Positions 12,841 through 25,412 are shown, numbered from the stretch's first letter. The stretch is 64,000 nucleotides of DNA from Blasia pusilla (GCA_050084515.1 CM114274.1:17980001-18044000), one strand, 5' to 3'. The notes: generated from the sequence alone by a model not told the origin. Translations and numbers: made by a program.

Positions 12841-13080
12841 CCTTCTGTAGTACATTAAAGGTTTTGTGATAAAACCTTTAATGTACTATGAAGGGGTTGG
12901 ATCCTTGGTTCCCAATTGGTGGGAAGCTTGGCCAGATTCAATTCCTGCCAAGGATGTGGATGTGGGATATAGGGAGTGAAGAGAGGAGTACCAGGACTTA
13001 AGAAAATTGTGAAATGGATGATCCTTGGCTCTAGATGTGGTATGAGGCTTGCCAAGTTCAAACCCTACCAAGGAAGAAAG
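12841..13080. repeat. Hairpin plus duplicated tRNA-like segment (possible SINE remnant)
   Basis: AGTACATTAAAGGTTTT (12849-12865) and its exact reverse complement (12871-12887) form a 17-bp stem with a 5-nt loop, extended outward by CCTTC/GAAGG. Immediately after, two related blocks about 120 bp apart (GATCCTTGGTTCCC... and GATCCTTGGCTCTAG...) each carry a word like an RNA polymerase III B box (GATTCAATTCC; AGTTCAAACCC), preceded by an A-box-like word. The tRNA-like reading is an inference. The hairpin and the duplication are direct observations. Confidence 0.45.
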
Positions 13081-13750
13081 TTGAGATGGGGACTTTGGAG
13101 AGTTAGGATCATTGGTGATTTGTTGGTGAAGTTTCTATAAGATCCAGGTTATGCAAAGGAGGCCGGGAAAATGAAAATGAAAATGAGCCGGAAATTGGCT
13201 CGGGCCTTTCAAAAAAATAAGAAATGTGATGTCTATATTTTTAAAATTTCAGAAATTTAATATAGCAAAATTAAAACATCAGAAATTTACCGTCTATTTT
13301 AAAAACTACATTCCATTACCGATTAAAATTTTGGAAAATTCTATCTCGTACGCGAAAAACGTTAACTCGCCGGTTCATGGAAAAAACTCCCCGGACCTGG
13401 GAACAAAAACACCATATGAGGACAGAAAGTGTACTTGTCAACGCGAGAGGAAGGTGTCATCGAATCAATTATATGATTATGTAGATAATATACCCATACA
13501 ACCTTTCATTTAATGTACTTTGTTCTAGAAATGTCCGATCGATCGGTCTTACCTTGCAGCCCACAGGTTGGGCCTCTGGTCGCACCTTCGAAACGACTTG
13601 CCTTTGAGGTTGTGGCAGAAACGCTCCCATTGTGTTTGAAAAGAGACAGGCGATGGGGGCAGACTATTCTGTGCCGAAAAGCAAGAAGCATTTCAAGACA
13701 TTCATTCCATTTTCGAGGTATCTCTATCACAGCTAGAAAAATCTCCGCGT
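13081..13750. other. No gene seen
   Basis: An AT-rich to balanced transition between the repeat-rich left part and the gene-bearing GC-balanced block. No domain is recognised. Confidence 0.4.
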
Positions 13751-13751
13751 G

Positions 13752-14255
13752 AGAATGCTGGTTCCTTGCCAGCCAGCCAACTCAAAAGAGACTTGTGCTC
13801 GTTCCGCGGCCACAACGCGGATAATGGAATGTATCTGCGCAAAATGCGGCTGTCCATTCAGCGCACTTTTCTTAGCTGGCTCCAGATGACAACGGAATGA
13901 ATCCCCCGCTCCCATTTGAGGCTGTAGGCGAGGCAAAGGCGAGAAGCTCGTTTTATTCATCAGACGGACACACTAACACAGTATGAATTTGCGCTGAAAA
14001 GCACAACGCCTTCAGAGAGGCTCCATTTTCAGAACTACTCTGGCAGAGCTATGACATAAAAAATCTCACCAGTGTGAACACTACTTCCCTGTCAGCCAAC
14101 CATGTCAGGCATTTATTTGAAGACATCTGGAATTAAGAAACCTCTGTAGTGTAAATAGTCCTTCCATGTCAGCAAGCCACCTCGGAAGAAGCTTGTGCTC
14201 GTCCTGGTGCCACAATGCAGACGATGGAATGCGTCTGTGGATAAGGCGGTTAAAA
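13752..14255. repeat. Diverged duplication downstream of the GTP cyclohydrolase gene
   Basis: About 100 bp at 13752-13852 (CTTGTGCTCG, GCCACAACGCGGA, ATGGAATG and TCTG in order) recurs at about 14150-14250 (CTTGTGCTCG, GCCACAATGCAGA, ATGGAATG and TCTG). They are direct copies about 400 bp apart with about 25 percent difference. Function unknown. Confidence 0.6.
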
Positions 14256-14761
14256 GAGCGGGAATATATTGGTGGTCACTCTAGCGTGCTGGCAGGATCA
14301 GTTACAGTTAAGTGTATCGGCAATCTGAGGCGTCATCATAATCCACGAGACGCAGTCGTCACACCGCAGGTCAGAGATTGGCATGGCAATCTCATAGACC
14401 TCACCTTCAGAGCCTACCTTGTGGTACACGTATCCGGCTACGACAGATAAGCGCAAAGGCGTCCCTCCTCGAGGCAATCATCTGTGACAATGGTACAAAC
14501 ATAAACTCACGAGGGCACGGAGCTTCCCCAAAAAGCCTCAACTCCTGTTAAAAAATTCACAGAAGTCCGTTCCGGAGCATACACAGCAATCTATTCATGG
14601 TGGATGGCAAGCCAGGGACAAAACCATACCCAGGATATTGAGAGATTCTTCCTCTTCACAAAATTAGTGATTGAGTAACTTTCAGACATAGACCAATCCC
14701 GGATGGTGAGGTTAAGGAACCGAGTGAATTGAGAGAGGCAAAGAGGATTCCGCTTAATGCG
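14256..14761 (-). other. Probable 3' flank/3' UTR of GTP cyclohydrolase I
   Basis: This is the region directly after the stop codon at 14762 on the minus strand. No clear polyadenylation signal can be assigned, and no separate gene is seen. Confidence 0.4.
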
Positions 14762-17700
14762 TCAACTCGTACTTCTCTTCGTTGCCTTCAAGGATATTTT
14801 CTTCAGAAAGGCAGCCCGCATCACCCCGTCACTGGAAAACTGCCCCATTGTTGCAACTGTGGCGGTAGTGCTACCTAATTTCTCCACTCCACGTGACATT
14901 ATACACATATGGCTGGCTTCCACAACCACCATAACCCCTTGGAAGTCTGCCAAAGAAGCAACCGCCTCTGCAATTTGCCGAGTCAATCTTTCTTGCACCT
15001 GAAGCCTTCTACTGAACATTCGCACAACTCTCTGAACTACCGACCTGTCGATGGGCCTCCCACCCACGTAGCCCAAGTGCACCAAGCCAAAAAAGGGAAG
15101 CAAATGATGCTCGCACAAAGAAGTGAACGGCGCCTCCAGCTCCAAACGTACAAGTCCCTCTGTGTGGTCGTCTGCAACAAATGCGAGTGCGGGCACAAAT
15201 ATAACGCTACCGTTGCTTTGTACGCCATTGCTATGCAGTCCATTGACACTGCCATTTGACCCATGGTTCATGGATGCACGGTTCATAGAGCCGTTACAAT
15301 ATTTTTGCACTCCCTGAACACTGGCACTCACACCATTTTGATTGTGTAGACCGCTCCCATGGCTCTGTACACAAGAACCTTTCACGATGTCATTCATTCC
15401 ATGGTCACTTAATGAACAGTTGCTCAGTGAGCCATTACTGCGGCAAGAACCTCCGTTACAATGGCTTGGTACACTAGCACCATTGACAGTCCCATTCAAT
15501 CCCTGGTCAAGACCATTGACAAGCTTTTGACTACTTCCTTCTGTTGCAGCCAAGAGCCAATTGACGTAGCGCGAAGCCATCAATTGAAGCTCTTCGCAAC
15601 TGGTATTCTCTCCCACTGCACGCAATATAGATTCCACAGCTTGAGTCATTGCTGCAACAGCAGCCGCGAATGACCGTTTCAAGACAGCACCGTTTGTCAG
15701 CTGTTCGATAACAGAGAAGCCATCGTTATCGATCTCATGGGGAGAATCCGAACTTCCTACCCAGCTAGCATCGTAAGCATAAAAGGGACATGATTTTTTA
15801 ATTCCAGGAAGTGCATCTGTGGCTCCCGGCGCAGGCCTCCGAATGTCGACACCCTCCAGCTGAAGAATTGCCAAGAACTCATCCCATAAACTACAATGAA
15901 CGTTCTCTAACTGCCCTTTGGCAGCGTGCACAGATTTCGGAACCCAACCAAAACCCAGCCGCTTATCAGTACCTCCTGCGGAAGCTCCATTGCTGTCACA
16001 GACACTCGGCCATTGCAAATGCCAACTCTCTACCGCAGCTCCGACACCCAATGGCTCAAATGAATCATTTATTTCTTGGACCAGCTGATTGGCAAATTTC
16101 TGTGGATTTTGTAGCCTCTTCGCAAAGATCTCAACAACACGAGGAAGTTTGCTCAAGCCTACCACACGATGCTTAGAGGGAATGTAGGCCACATGACACC
16201 TTAGCCTGAAAGGCAACAGGCACGTGTCACACAAGGCAAAAGTATCAATGTTGCGCACCACAACCATCCCTCCTGAACCCCCTCCACAGCCAGTTCCGCC
16301 ACCAGCACCAGCTTCAGAGAATAAAGCTCCTCCAATGATATCCTTCGCCAACAGCTGATAACCTAACCACAACACATGAGCCATGTTAGCAAACGCCCCG
16401 AAATCATCATCCAGCTCTCTTTTCCTCCACCGCAAGAACAAACAGCGAGTCAAGATTTTTCATACAGCGTGTATCCTTAGAGCAGACGGCCCACGCAAGT
16501 CTGATTTTCTGCATAATTCACTCCTTTCTCACTTGGTCAGCTCGATTTTGGCGTACATCCCAACCCACACACGAGAAAATCCGAATCAACTCATCAAAAG
16601 CTGGAAACCAACAGTGACGTTGGTTCTGTATGGTCGTTGTCTACGTCCTACACTACAGAAAGGCAACAAAGTAATTACGAGAACACGATGTCTAAGTGCA
16701 TGTCTACCATCCTGTTAACTTCATTTCAATCACGTTGATGTTCTCCCCAATCATAGTTCTCTACAAAAGGCTTTTATCTGCGGAACTTGTACTGCCAATG
16801 TGACTTACCCAGTGGCAAGAATCTCCGAGAATTTCACGCGGCACTCACGTCAGTTTAGCGCAAGTTTCGAGGCCTAACTTGGTCTCTCCGCAAGCGTTGT
16901 GACCGCCCACTTCTGCTCTGTTCCTCCTGAGACATATTCATCGACTCTTCGCTCGAATTCTTACTCGTATTTCACTATCGAAGACGAAGAGGACAATGTG
17001 GGACGGAGGACGGAGAGGGGGTCGAAGATGACATGCGGACAGGGTCCTCGGGGGGTAAAACAGATCGAAAACGGCCACCGCCGAGAACATTCATGACGCT
17101 ATGGCAGCACAATTACGTGCTACATGCACCTTAAACGAATGCATTCCTGTGATTTTCACGACCACCCTCGTTTTATCGTGGTGCCCAAGTACCCCGGTAG
17201 CCAAACTGATAGACCAGCTCCATTGATGCCTAACTGTTAAATTCACCCGCAAGCAGTCAACCAGGAACCCAAAGCAGAAGACCAATCACTTAAACCCTCC
17301 ATCGCCAGAGTCGTGTGGACCAGGGACACGGGTAATGACAGTGCGAAACGAAATGTACACACCAAATCCACCAAATAGCCAGTCATCAGCACTCGAAAAA
17401 CACGACCGTTCCACAAATCATCGTGAACATCACGTACATTCCAGCTGCGTAATCGTTACCCAAGTCCGTCAACAAAGCCAAGGGATGAATCATAAATGGG
17501 AGGCCTAACGAGTGTTGAGATTTAACCGCTGACAGAGTATGATTACGAGAGCTTCAGAATCAAACAGCAAGTGTAATCCAAAACCCAGCATAACAGAAGA
17601 GGAAAGAAAGAGAAAGAAACATGAATAGACGATCAGCTAGCCCAAGTACTCCACTACCAAAAATTGCAAACCCTAGGGAGGGCAGAGCACTAGCGTTTAC

Positions 17701-18039
17701 GAAGATAATAACTATGCCTGTACTCTCTCTTCATTTCAAACATTTGAGTCCCGTGAAGGCGAAAAAAAAAGGCATCTAATTACCTGCAGTGGCGCTTTGA
17801 AATGCGGACGCCACTCGCAGAGGGGTTTTCAGAAGGCCCTCTCGCTCGACATCCTCTCCAATGCCTTGGAGCAAAGTTTTAACGGCCGCCATAGTTTGGA
17901 AATGGCTGGAGGTTCGGCAAGCCAAAACCGATGCCATGGGAGCCTTGGCATGGTTTGTCCCACACTCCTCATGTTCGTCCACCAAGTCAGACTCCTGGAC
18001 GGACAAACATGGCATTTTACAGACCGGGGTCGACCGCAA
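14762..18039 (-). CDS. GCH1: GTP cyclohydrolase I, bimodular plant form
   Basis: The enzyme converts GTP to dihydroneopterin triphosphate, the first step of the pterin branch of folate synthesis, in the plant cytosol. There are two exons: 18039-17784 and 16362-14762. The donor is GCAG/GTAATT, the acceptor TTAG/GTTATC, and the intron 17783-16363 interrupts a Gly codon. The product is 618 aa. Module 1 (about 50-210) has LLQGIGEDVEREGLLKTP at 56-73. Its metal site is degenerate (CDTCLLPF at 130-137, SWHLQWPSV near 200). Module 2 has CEHHLLPF at 502-509 and EASHMCIMSRG at 567-577, so the zinc and catalytic positions (Cys502, His504, His505, His570, Cys572) are all present. Known plant enzymes are also tandem, with incomplete halves (Basset et al. 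2002). Odd here are a Gly-rich run at 105-117 and a long Asn/Gly/Ser-rich linker at about 365-471, which make it longer than the usual 450-470 aa. ATG 18039 is the first in frame; the first 45 residues are not conserved, so the true start could lie downstream. Confidence 0.95.
16363..17783 (-). other. Intron of the GTP cyclohydrolase I gene
   Basis: A 1421-bp intron, GT at 17783-17782 and AG at 16364-16363 on the minus strand. Splicing joins TCTGCA-like exon 1 codons for SATAG directly to YQLLAKDI, which restores the family's continuous N-terminal module. No embedded gene or transposon is recognised. Confidence 0.9.
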
Positions 18040-19463
18040 GCGTAGAAACTAGATTGCGCCTCCTCACCGTAAATAGATTTTCTCTCCACTCGTCGCTCTC
18101 GGAGTAGCTCTTACTGCTCCTCCAATTGTGCCACTCCGTTCAACCTAGAAGATTTTCAAGTATTTCGCAAAGAATCCGTCGCTCGACACTTTCAAAAACC
18201 AACTCACTTCAAGCCCACCAGACAGAGAGACAGAGGCTCGAGAGTTCTAAAAGCGGGCCGTTCCCAATGAAGGAAGGACAAGCCGAATGATCCAGAGTAT
18301 TATCGCTTTCACAAACGATAATACTCGCCGCAACACACAGACGACACAAAAGTACTCTCGATCTATGCAATAATCAACTGGGCATCCTCCCCCTCCCTGT
18401 CTATGCCACCCGCTGTGGATGTGCGCGCGCTAACTCTTTCCGAATACTAAAGATCCAGAGATCATCCCTTCTGTCTCGTGTCTCCAAAGATCCGATGATC
18501 AGCCCAGCGATCAGGGAATCGCCACAAGCGAAATGTAGATGTGCGCTGAATTGAACCAAGTACAAATAGACTTCAGAATCTCTCAAAAGAACTCCAAATC
18601 TCCCACATGTGTCATGTCCTTTCGGAACAACAGAGGCCCGCGACAATTCGAGCTATCCTCCGAAAAAGCTGTTGGCCAATCCCCCCTAGCGGTCTCACCG
18701 CTACGGGCCCCGCTTCCTCCCTCCCACCCTGCCTCACACTCGTCCACGGCGCAAGAATTGAGGCCTTGTCCACGGCAAAGGAATTGAAGTCTCAGCGCAG
18801 CAGCTGCTGCACTGCCCAGCCCTCCAGTACGCATAGCTAAAGTTCTCCGTCTCATCACTATGCTCCACCTAGCAGGACACTTTAGAACCGGCTATTTTGT
18901 GGCCGCCTTCCGGCTCTCATCACTTTCTGAATATGAACTGCCCCAACCCGTCAAGAACGTCACCGTCTCATTCCACACAGGTAATTGCTTAAGTGGCCCC
19001 CTCCGCAAAGTTTCTATCCTGAACGGCCCCTTGGAAGTGCCACGTCGGATCTCTCGCCGGTTGGTTGTAAAGTTCTTATATGTGGCTATTGTAGTCTGCA
19101 ATATTACCACACAACAATAATCCGTAGTTAGGGCGAGTACCGGGTTTGCATCCGGTCTGTTGTGCAATAGATCATGTGTTTCTCCTCGGTCAAAATCTTT
19201 CTCTACGGCACATGCTTGTTTTTCACTTTTCACTGACTCGTTGTTTACTCTTCACTAATACAATTACCAAATGGATGGTACCGAGCGCTCCACATGTTTT
19301 GTCCCATCTACCGCTGACGAATGTCCAGACCTGAGTAGACATTATTTTCCTGTGGATGAAAATAGTAGCCCTCACCAAGAGGAGAAGTGTGGGTCTTATG
19401 AACAAAGGCGACTATCAACAGAGTCCTTGGCTGCTTTCGAGTTGTGGAGAGCATCGACATCTA
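18040..19463. other. Upstream region of GTP cyclohydrolase I; hairpin
   Basis: GC-balanced sequence that should contain the 5' UTR and promoter on the minus strand. A perfect 10-bp inverted repeat lies at 18296-18325 (AGTATTATCG, 10-nt loop, CGATAATACT). No TATA box can be chosen with confidence. The other frames here carry no recognised domain. Confidence 0.4.
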
Positions 19464-19961
19464 TGTCGTGCGCATACATATCGCTACACAACATACATCG
19501 ATGGTCACATCTACACCACACAACACCGATCTTCCCCACACACGGGTCGATCCACACATGTACAAAAATCAACTCATACATATACATGGAGATCACACAA
19601 CAAAAATAAAGAGTAGTAAAAACGGCACACCCGGCCTAAAACTCCACTCCTCAATCTACATCGGCATATCGAGCCTCGTCCACCCTGTGTTATCAAGGAA
19701 TCCGGACGCTAGCACCCTAGTCCTATCTCACACACATACAAGGGAGGTGCTCCAACGGCCCAACATGAGAAAGATGGCTTAGGAAAGCCATCTTCCTCTC
19801 TTATATAGGGTTGGGAAGAGCCAAAAGGCTCTTCCCCAAAAAATAGCCCTCCCCTTGGTAACCAACGCAGACAGGTTACCAGAGGCGGGTGACCTGGTCA
19901 ACAAGTCACCTGGCTGTAAAAGTCCTCGACATGAAACTTGTCAGAAACAACGTTCGTGACA
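19464..19961 (-). repeat. Solo LTR of the gypsy family
   Basis: On the minus strand it starts TGTCACGAACG (19961) and ends GTATGCGCACGACA (19464), with TGTC...GACA ends. Its last 35 bases match the LTR ends of the elements at 28847-46502. It holds a TATA box (CCTATATAAG, about 19809-19800), followed by a perfect 10-bp hairpin AAGATGGCTT/AAGCCATCTT (19771-19794). Upstream of the TATA box is a second hairpin GGGAAGAGCC/GGCTCTTCCC (19813-19836). No internal region and no clear target duplication are visible (TCTA against CAAT). Confidence 0.7.
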
Positions 19962-21687
19962 CAATGGACCTATCCTCAACCTTATCCGACACCGTGGGAC
20001 AAAGTTACACTCAAGATAGTCTGCTGGCTCCTACGCCCTATCCACGATAGATCTCGGCCTATCGGTTACTCAGATGTGACATCTACGCATGATCCTAATC
20101 TAGAAGGCTTCAATTTAGAAGAAGATAAACACATGCCCGCAATGCAGTTGGAGTCGAAATAACCGCGGGTGCTCGTGTTTCATTGAGTTAAGGAAAGAAG
20201 GATTGTAGGTCAGGTCTTGACTTTACATTTAATGGTAAGTGCAAAACACTAAAAACTCTTCTCTTAAAAAAAGGAGAAAATGATAAAAGGTATATGAATA
20301 AATAGAAACATCAATAATTTTGAGAAGAATATCTTGATCAAAAGGCTCACATGACTTATTTTTTAATTTAAGAAAAAGAATGATTCAATTCTCCTAAGAA
20401 AAGTAGTTCAAATAATCTATACCATTAAAGTAAAATAAATCCTCCCACCAAAAAATCTTTGTCCTCTTTGGTTGGAATCACCTCCAATTGAATACCCTCC
20501 AACATTTTTTAATACATGAAATTTATTTGACTATTGAAATTTTAATTTCATTTGTAGGTACATAATAATAGAAAAAATATAAATCTTACAATATGCATGT
20601 AGTCTATACTATTAACTAAACACTAGCTAAACACATGAGGATGAAAAACCTAAATAAGAAATGAATCAAACGTTGTCTTACATGTGAATATTTTTTCATC
20701 ACAAAAGTGTGAAAAAATTCACAACCCTACAACTAGTAGACCTAAACAAGATAGCAACCATAATAGGACAAGATAAGAACATGTTATTATTATTATTTTC
20801 ATGCATTCATTTTATAATTTGCTAAGGATTTGAAAAGAAAAGAAAATAATTTGATTAGTGGAAATCATAATTATGAAAAAATTACTTAATAATAATTTTA
20901 TGTATGTGAGGAATGAATTAAAACTTAATAATAATAATGATAAAAAATAAAAAGATTTAATTTGATTGATGAGATTATATTTATAGTAGAATGATTTGAT
21001 TATGATTTTATATATATGTGAGGAATGGATGAAAACTTAATAATAAATATTATAGGAAATAATGAGATTTGATTAGTGCCGAAGTTATATTTATGGGGAT
21101 GGTTCAGTGATGAGTCTGTGAAGGGGAAGAGTGGGTTAAACTTTGGTTAATAATTATTGTAAGAAATGTCGGGTTTAGTTTGATAATGGGATCGGATTTA
21201 TGAAAGAAAGGTTTAATGGTGATTGTTTTTAAGTAAGGAGTGAATTAAAAAAATTTCCACTTTTAAAATTACTTTTTGAAGAATTTTTTATAATAATATC
21301 TTGGACATGCTAACTAGTGTTCTTAAATGTCGAGGGGGCTAGGCAGTAGAGAAAATACCTAGAGCCGTGCATGAATACCGAGATCCTGTCAGTCCGTGCC
21401 GGGCATGAATAGACAGAAGTCGGGTATTATGAAACAAATATTTTACCCCGTCCAAAAATAAAAATGCTCCTGAAAACTAAAAAACCGTCCTCAATTCGGG
21501 TTGAGAAAGTAAAATTAGAGTAGTAAATTGGGTAAGGTCCGTTCCTGAACACACCCTAACATGCTTCCGCAGAAAATATTATTCGGTGATTCATCTGTAA
21601 ACGACTTTCCGTAACCAACGAGTAGTAATACCAAAACTTGGAAAAAGTTTCCGACAATTCGGTGGAACAAATTTTCTTAAGAGAGAA
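19962..21687. other. AT-rich intergenic region
   Basis: It becomes strongly AT-rich at 20200-21300, with AATAATAAT and TATATAT runs and no long frame. The last 150 bases before 21688 probably include the promoter and 5' UTR of the following gene. Confidence 0.5.
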
Positions 21688-24600
21688 ATGGCAGTCAGGA
21701 GTGTTGGAATTCGGATGTGGGGTCGTTTGTATTCGTCAACAGCAACTTCTGCCGCTTCTCCTCCTGTCGCTGCCGGCGCTTCTGTTTCTTCAGGTTTGCC
21801 TGCAGGTGAAGCACAATTTGGCTTGTGCTGCAAGTTCAAAACTGCGAGTAATTTGTTGTCCTTTTTGGATATGGAGTGCTTGCTTCTGTACCCGGGTGTT
21901 CTGGAACGTTGAAATGTGTGTGCTCCATCTGACCGATGTTAGTGGTTTATCCCTTCGAACCCTTTGATTTCTTTGTGTTTCTTATGTCTGGTTTATGGGG
22001 TCTTCTAGTCCGGTTTCCTGTCAATTAGAATTTTCCTGCGGCCAGGGTGTTTGTGTGGCTCCGAAGAAATCCAATTGCTCCTTTACTGGTTTAACTTGTG
22101 CCAGGGCTCGCCGTTGAAGACTTTCTTAAGGCCGTGGGAAAGGGCGTCGAAGCGCATGCTGAAAAGGTGGCGAACGAATTCGGTTCCCTTAATGATTTTG
22201 TAAATTCTCGATCCGGCCGATTCAAAAGGCTGGGCATCGCATGTCAACAGGTTGGTTCTCAGCAGCGTTTCTTTCCACTATCTGGGATAATGAAGTTATC
22301 ATAGAGAGCTTTTAAAATTTACTTTGACACACGAAAATTTCCGGTGGATCTCTTTTGAAGGCTGTCGGTTTGGAAAGAAAGGTCACTGAACTGCATTTTG
22401 TGAAGAATAATGAACTACTCAACCTCCACAGCCGACATTCGAGACTCTGGTCGCTAGTCCAAGTTGCACAGCTACAACTGAAATCAAGCAAAGGACGTCT
22501 GTTTACAAGTGAGGCCTAGCCTCCATTTCTAACTAGGCGGCATGCCCGTACTACGCCTATGTAGGAATCTGAAATGGAGTGATTTGTAGATCTGAAAAGG
22601 AGTGGGCTCGTAAATCCCCAAATCGTCGTAACTTGGAACTCAACCTGTGTGTATGTCACTCGTACCCTAAATAGATCTCCGAGTTAGTTTGTATCTCTTC
22701 TGAATTTTGCTGAATGGTATAAATTGCAGCCAACCTTATGCGTGAGAACTGGGCTAAGCATCCCTCAGAAGTAGGTATGTAGCCAAAGAGCGATCCTAAG
22801 GACCAGGCCCCATGGGGTCAGGCTCGCAACGACCAGCCTCTCAGGACCCGGTCCCATGCGGCCGGCTCCCTGCCCAGTCGCAATTGGAGTCGCAATTGGG
22901 GTCGCTGCGGTCCCAGCATACGACAGCAAGAAAAGGATTATTTCCTTCTCGCCACGGGGTAACAAGGTCGCAGAGACTTGCGCCCTGTGTTCTAAAGGCG
23001 CGAATTTTCTTCAAGTCCTATGAATCCCATCCGTCGGATCAACCAAAATCTGGAACTCTGGGGCCGGTTCTAGGCGACCTCGGCCGCATAGGACCGGGTC
23101 CTCAGTCAGTCTGGGATGGACTCCCAATTGTAAGGGGTTACCGTTAAGAGGAGGGGGACAAGAACCTCCGTTACCCACTCCTCTGTCTTTGTATGATGTT
23201 TTCATCGGTTATTCGGTGACTCCGTTCAGGGAATGATAGGTAAGGGTGTCCCAGGGTTCATCATGGGTTGCTGCCAGCCACTCTTGGCAGTTCTCTCTTG
23301 GTTCAGCATGGAATGTGTAGCTGAAGATGAAGGTCATAGACCAGCAAGTTGGTTCATTTTCTTAACTGTTATAGAGACTGAAAACTATAGACAGACTATT
23401 TGGGTAACACTCAGGCTGCCAGAAATTGATTTTATTTTAGTTAGTAGACCACCAAGATGGCCTCTGTTTGCTTTCGAGATAATATTAAAACGTCATGTAG
23501 ACAAGTGTGGTGAGGGTTTATGCTTAGCGTTTGGTGTCAATTATCAACTTCCTTACAGAATTGTTGAGACTCTACTAAGAAGATTCAAAGCTGATAAAAG
23601 AATATCCAGTGGAGCCTCTTGAACAATTTTTTTCTGATACAAATGGACAATTCTTTGTCTGTGATCTCTAGCCTCCACGTCTATAGATGAGGGCCTTCTA
23701 CTACTATGCCATGAGGTTTTTGGATACCCACTTTGACCAAGTGCTTCTACTGTGGATATGCAAAATCATTGAAAAACTTATGTCTTCTGCCAATTTTCAT
23801 AGCAGAGAAGTGTTTGCACGGACATCAAGCTTTCATTCAAATAGCATTTCCTTAAGGTGTGAATCCAACTTAGGGTTTGTCAGGATGGCTGAAGTTTGAG
23901 AGTTCGGGGAGTTATTTTCTCCTGGTCTGTACTTTATTATTCTGGGATATCAAAGCTTCTAGGAAACACCTAGCAGCGTCCACATGTATTTTTGAAGTCT
24001 GTCATACTGGGTTTCTTCAAGCTGTATTGGACCTAATCACTTCAGGTAAAGAGACTAGTCATCCTTGCTTTGTCTTTTGACCCCCAGTAGTTGAATCTGG
24101 GTAAAAAGTTCACAATTATGTGCTCCTCGGTGCTGAGTATGGATATCTCTGATCAACTCCCATGTCAACCTTTCCTTTTTCTTCTTTTTAATGAAGGTTG
24201 GTTAGTGTGAGCCAGTATGTGTCCTTAATTGCAAATCCTTTCATACTTGGTTGGGGAGGGATCATGAAGGGAAAGCATCTTACGAAATGTTTCACAAATT
24301 TGGTGACCAGTTTTCAAAGACTGGTTATTTTATTGTGCGCCGGTGACTATCTCCTTTTGAAAGCAGACGGGAGAAACTTATCTCGGAGGCTTACCAAGTT
24401 GTGCTGCATGGTCCCTTGAACTTAGTGGTTGCACTGCAGAGTACATAATGACAGTCCAGGAAAGGAATAATTTGATTCTGAGTTCATGCATCACCTAGAA
24501 AGTACACTGCAAGTTGCTTGTGCTCACAAACTTAGCCAGTTGTGGTAGGTGGTCTCCTTAACTAAGCGGTCACACTGCACACCAGACTCTCAGTTCTGCG

Positions 24601-24888
24601 AAGGAAGGAAAAGCAGGACATTCACAGTTTTTTGGACCTAATAATTTGATCTTGAGTTTATGAACGACCTTAAAAGTACACCGCAAGTTGCTTGTGCTTG
24701 ATGTGTGATCAGGGCAACTCCATTCTTTGCAGACCTTTACAAGTTGATGGTTTCCAGTTGAAGTAGGGCTTTGTGGTCAACCATCCAGCTTGACTAACGT
24801 ATTACTCTTTTTGCAGAGAAAACTCATAATGCGATTCACGGAGAAATATAGGCGGGGTGCATGGAAACCCAAAACAATAAAATCATAA
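21688..24888 (+). CDS. Mitochondrial small-subunit ribosomal protein mS41-like (IGR motif/SAM-like)
   Basis: There are three exons: 21688-21805, 22105-22250 and 24817-24888, joined at TGCAG/GTGAAG..CCAG/GGCTC and CAACAG/GTTGGT..TTGCAG/AGAAAA. The product is 111 aa. Residues 1-30 look like a mitochondrial targeting peptide (MAVRSVGIRMWGRLYSST: Arg and Ser/Ala-rich, no acid). Residues 41-88 read LAVEDFLKAVGKG, EAHAEKV, then FKRLGIACQQ, and the last exon gives RKLIMRFTEKYRRGAWKPK. This is the IGR-motif (mS41) fold: FLkaIGkg..EHa.k, LkkLGI..kqRk.IL...KYR.G. The last coding exon is only 24 codons and sits behind a 2566-bp intron, so it is easy to miss. A second in-phase donor at 21793 (TTCAG/GTTTGC) would drop four residues. 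The protein belongs to the mitoribosome small subunit by family. No operon-like context. Confidence 0.85.
22251..24816 (+). other. Intron 2 of the mS41-like gene, with an inverted repeat
   Basis: A 2566-bp intron. A GC-rich patch at 22790-23150 holds AGGACCCGGTCCCATGCGGCC (22843-22863), and its reverse complement with one mismatch lies at 23082-23102. It also has a short direct repeat GTCGCAATTGG near 22878-22900, so it looks like a small inserted repeat. Frames inside the intron (for example 23233-23622) match nothing I recognise. Confidence 0.65.
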
Positions 24889-25412
24889 TTCAAAGGCCTG
24901 ACCATTTCAGCCGTCAGCTCTAGAATTAGTATGATTTGTACCGGACATTTATTGTACATTCCTCTTGTCTCATCGCAGGTGGTGGATGGGGATTGACTCG
25001 GCAGAAGCTCAGTCAGGATATGTCGAGACTGATCTTCTACTGAGGATCTTACATAGTTATATGGCCACAATTTTTGTCACTACCACCCCATCTTAGAGCA
25101 TCAGGAAACGTTTGAGGAAGGAGAGAGCCCGATCTAATTTTAGTACTTTTCTTGCCACCTGGAAGTTATGTGGCAGCTTCCGACAGGTTGATCTCATGAG
25201 TTTGAAGAGGTTGGGCATTTCACATCCTGAGTTGTCCACAACGTCGGACCTTTGTTTGAAATATGTGAGGGTATGTGTATGTCATACTTGATCATGCTGG
25301 TGACAGACCTCAATTGTGTGGTGATGACTGAGAAGAAAATTTCTTCTGAAGTGAAATGACCTACTAGGGGTGAACTTATGCATAATACTTCATAAATGGA
25401 GAGCCACTATGA
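24889..25412. other. No gene seen (3' flank of mS41-like gene)
   Basis: Plain AT-leaning sequence after the stop codon at 24886-24888. No recognised element. Confidence 0.4.

Noticed and set aside
14757-16176. Plus-strand frames across the GTP cyclohydrolase gene
   Set aside because: Antisense shadows of a strongly conserved minus-strand coding exon.
21000-21300. AT-rich run as a scaffold/matrix attachment region or origin
   Set aside because: Only base composition supports it; no specific motif.
22812-23622. Frames inside intron 2 of the mS41-like gene as separate genes
   Set aside because: No domain, and the splice structure around them is consistent without them.
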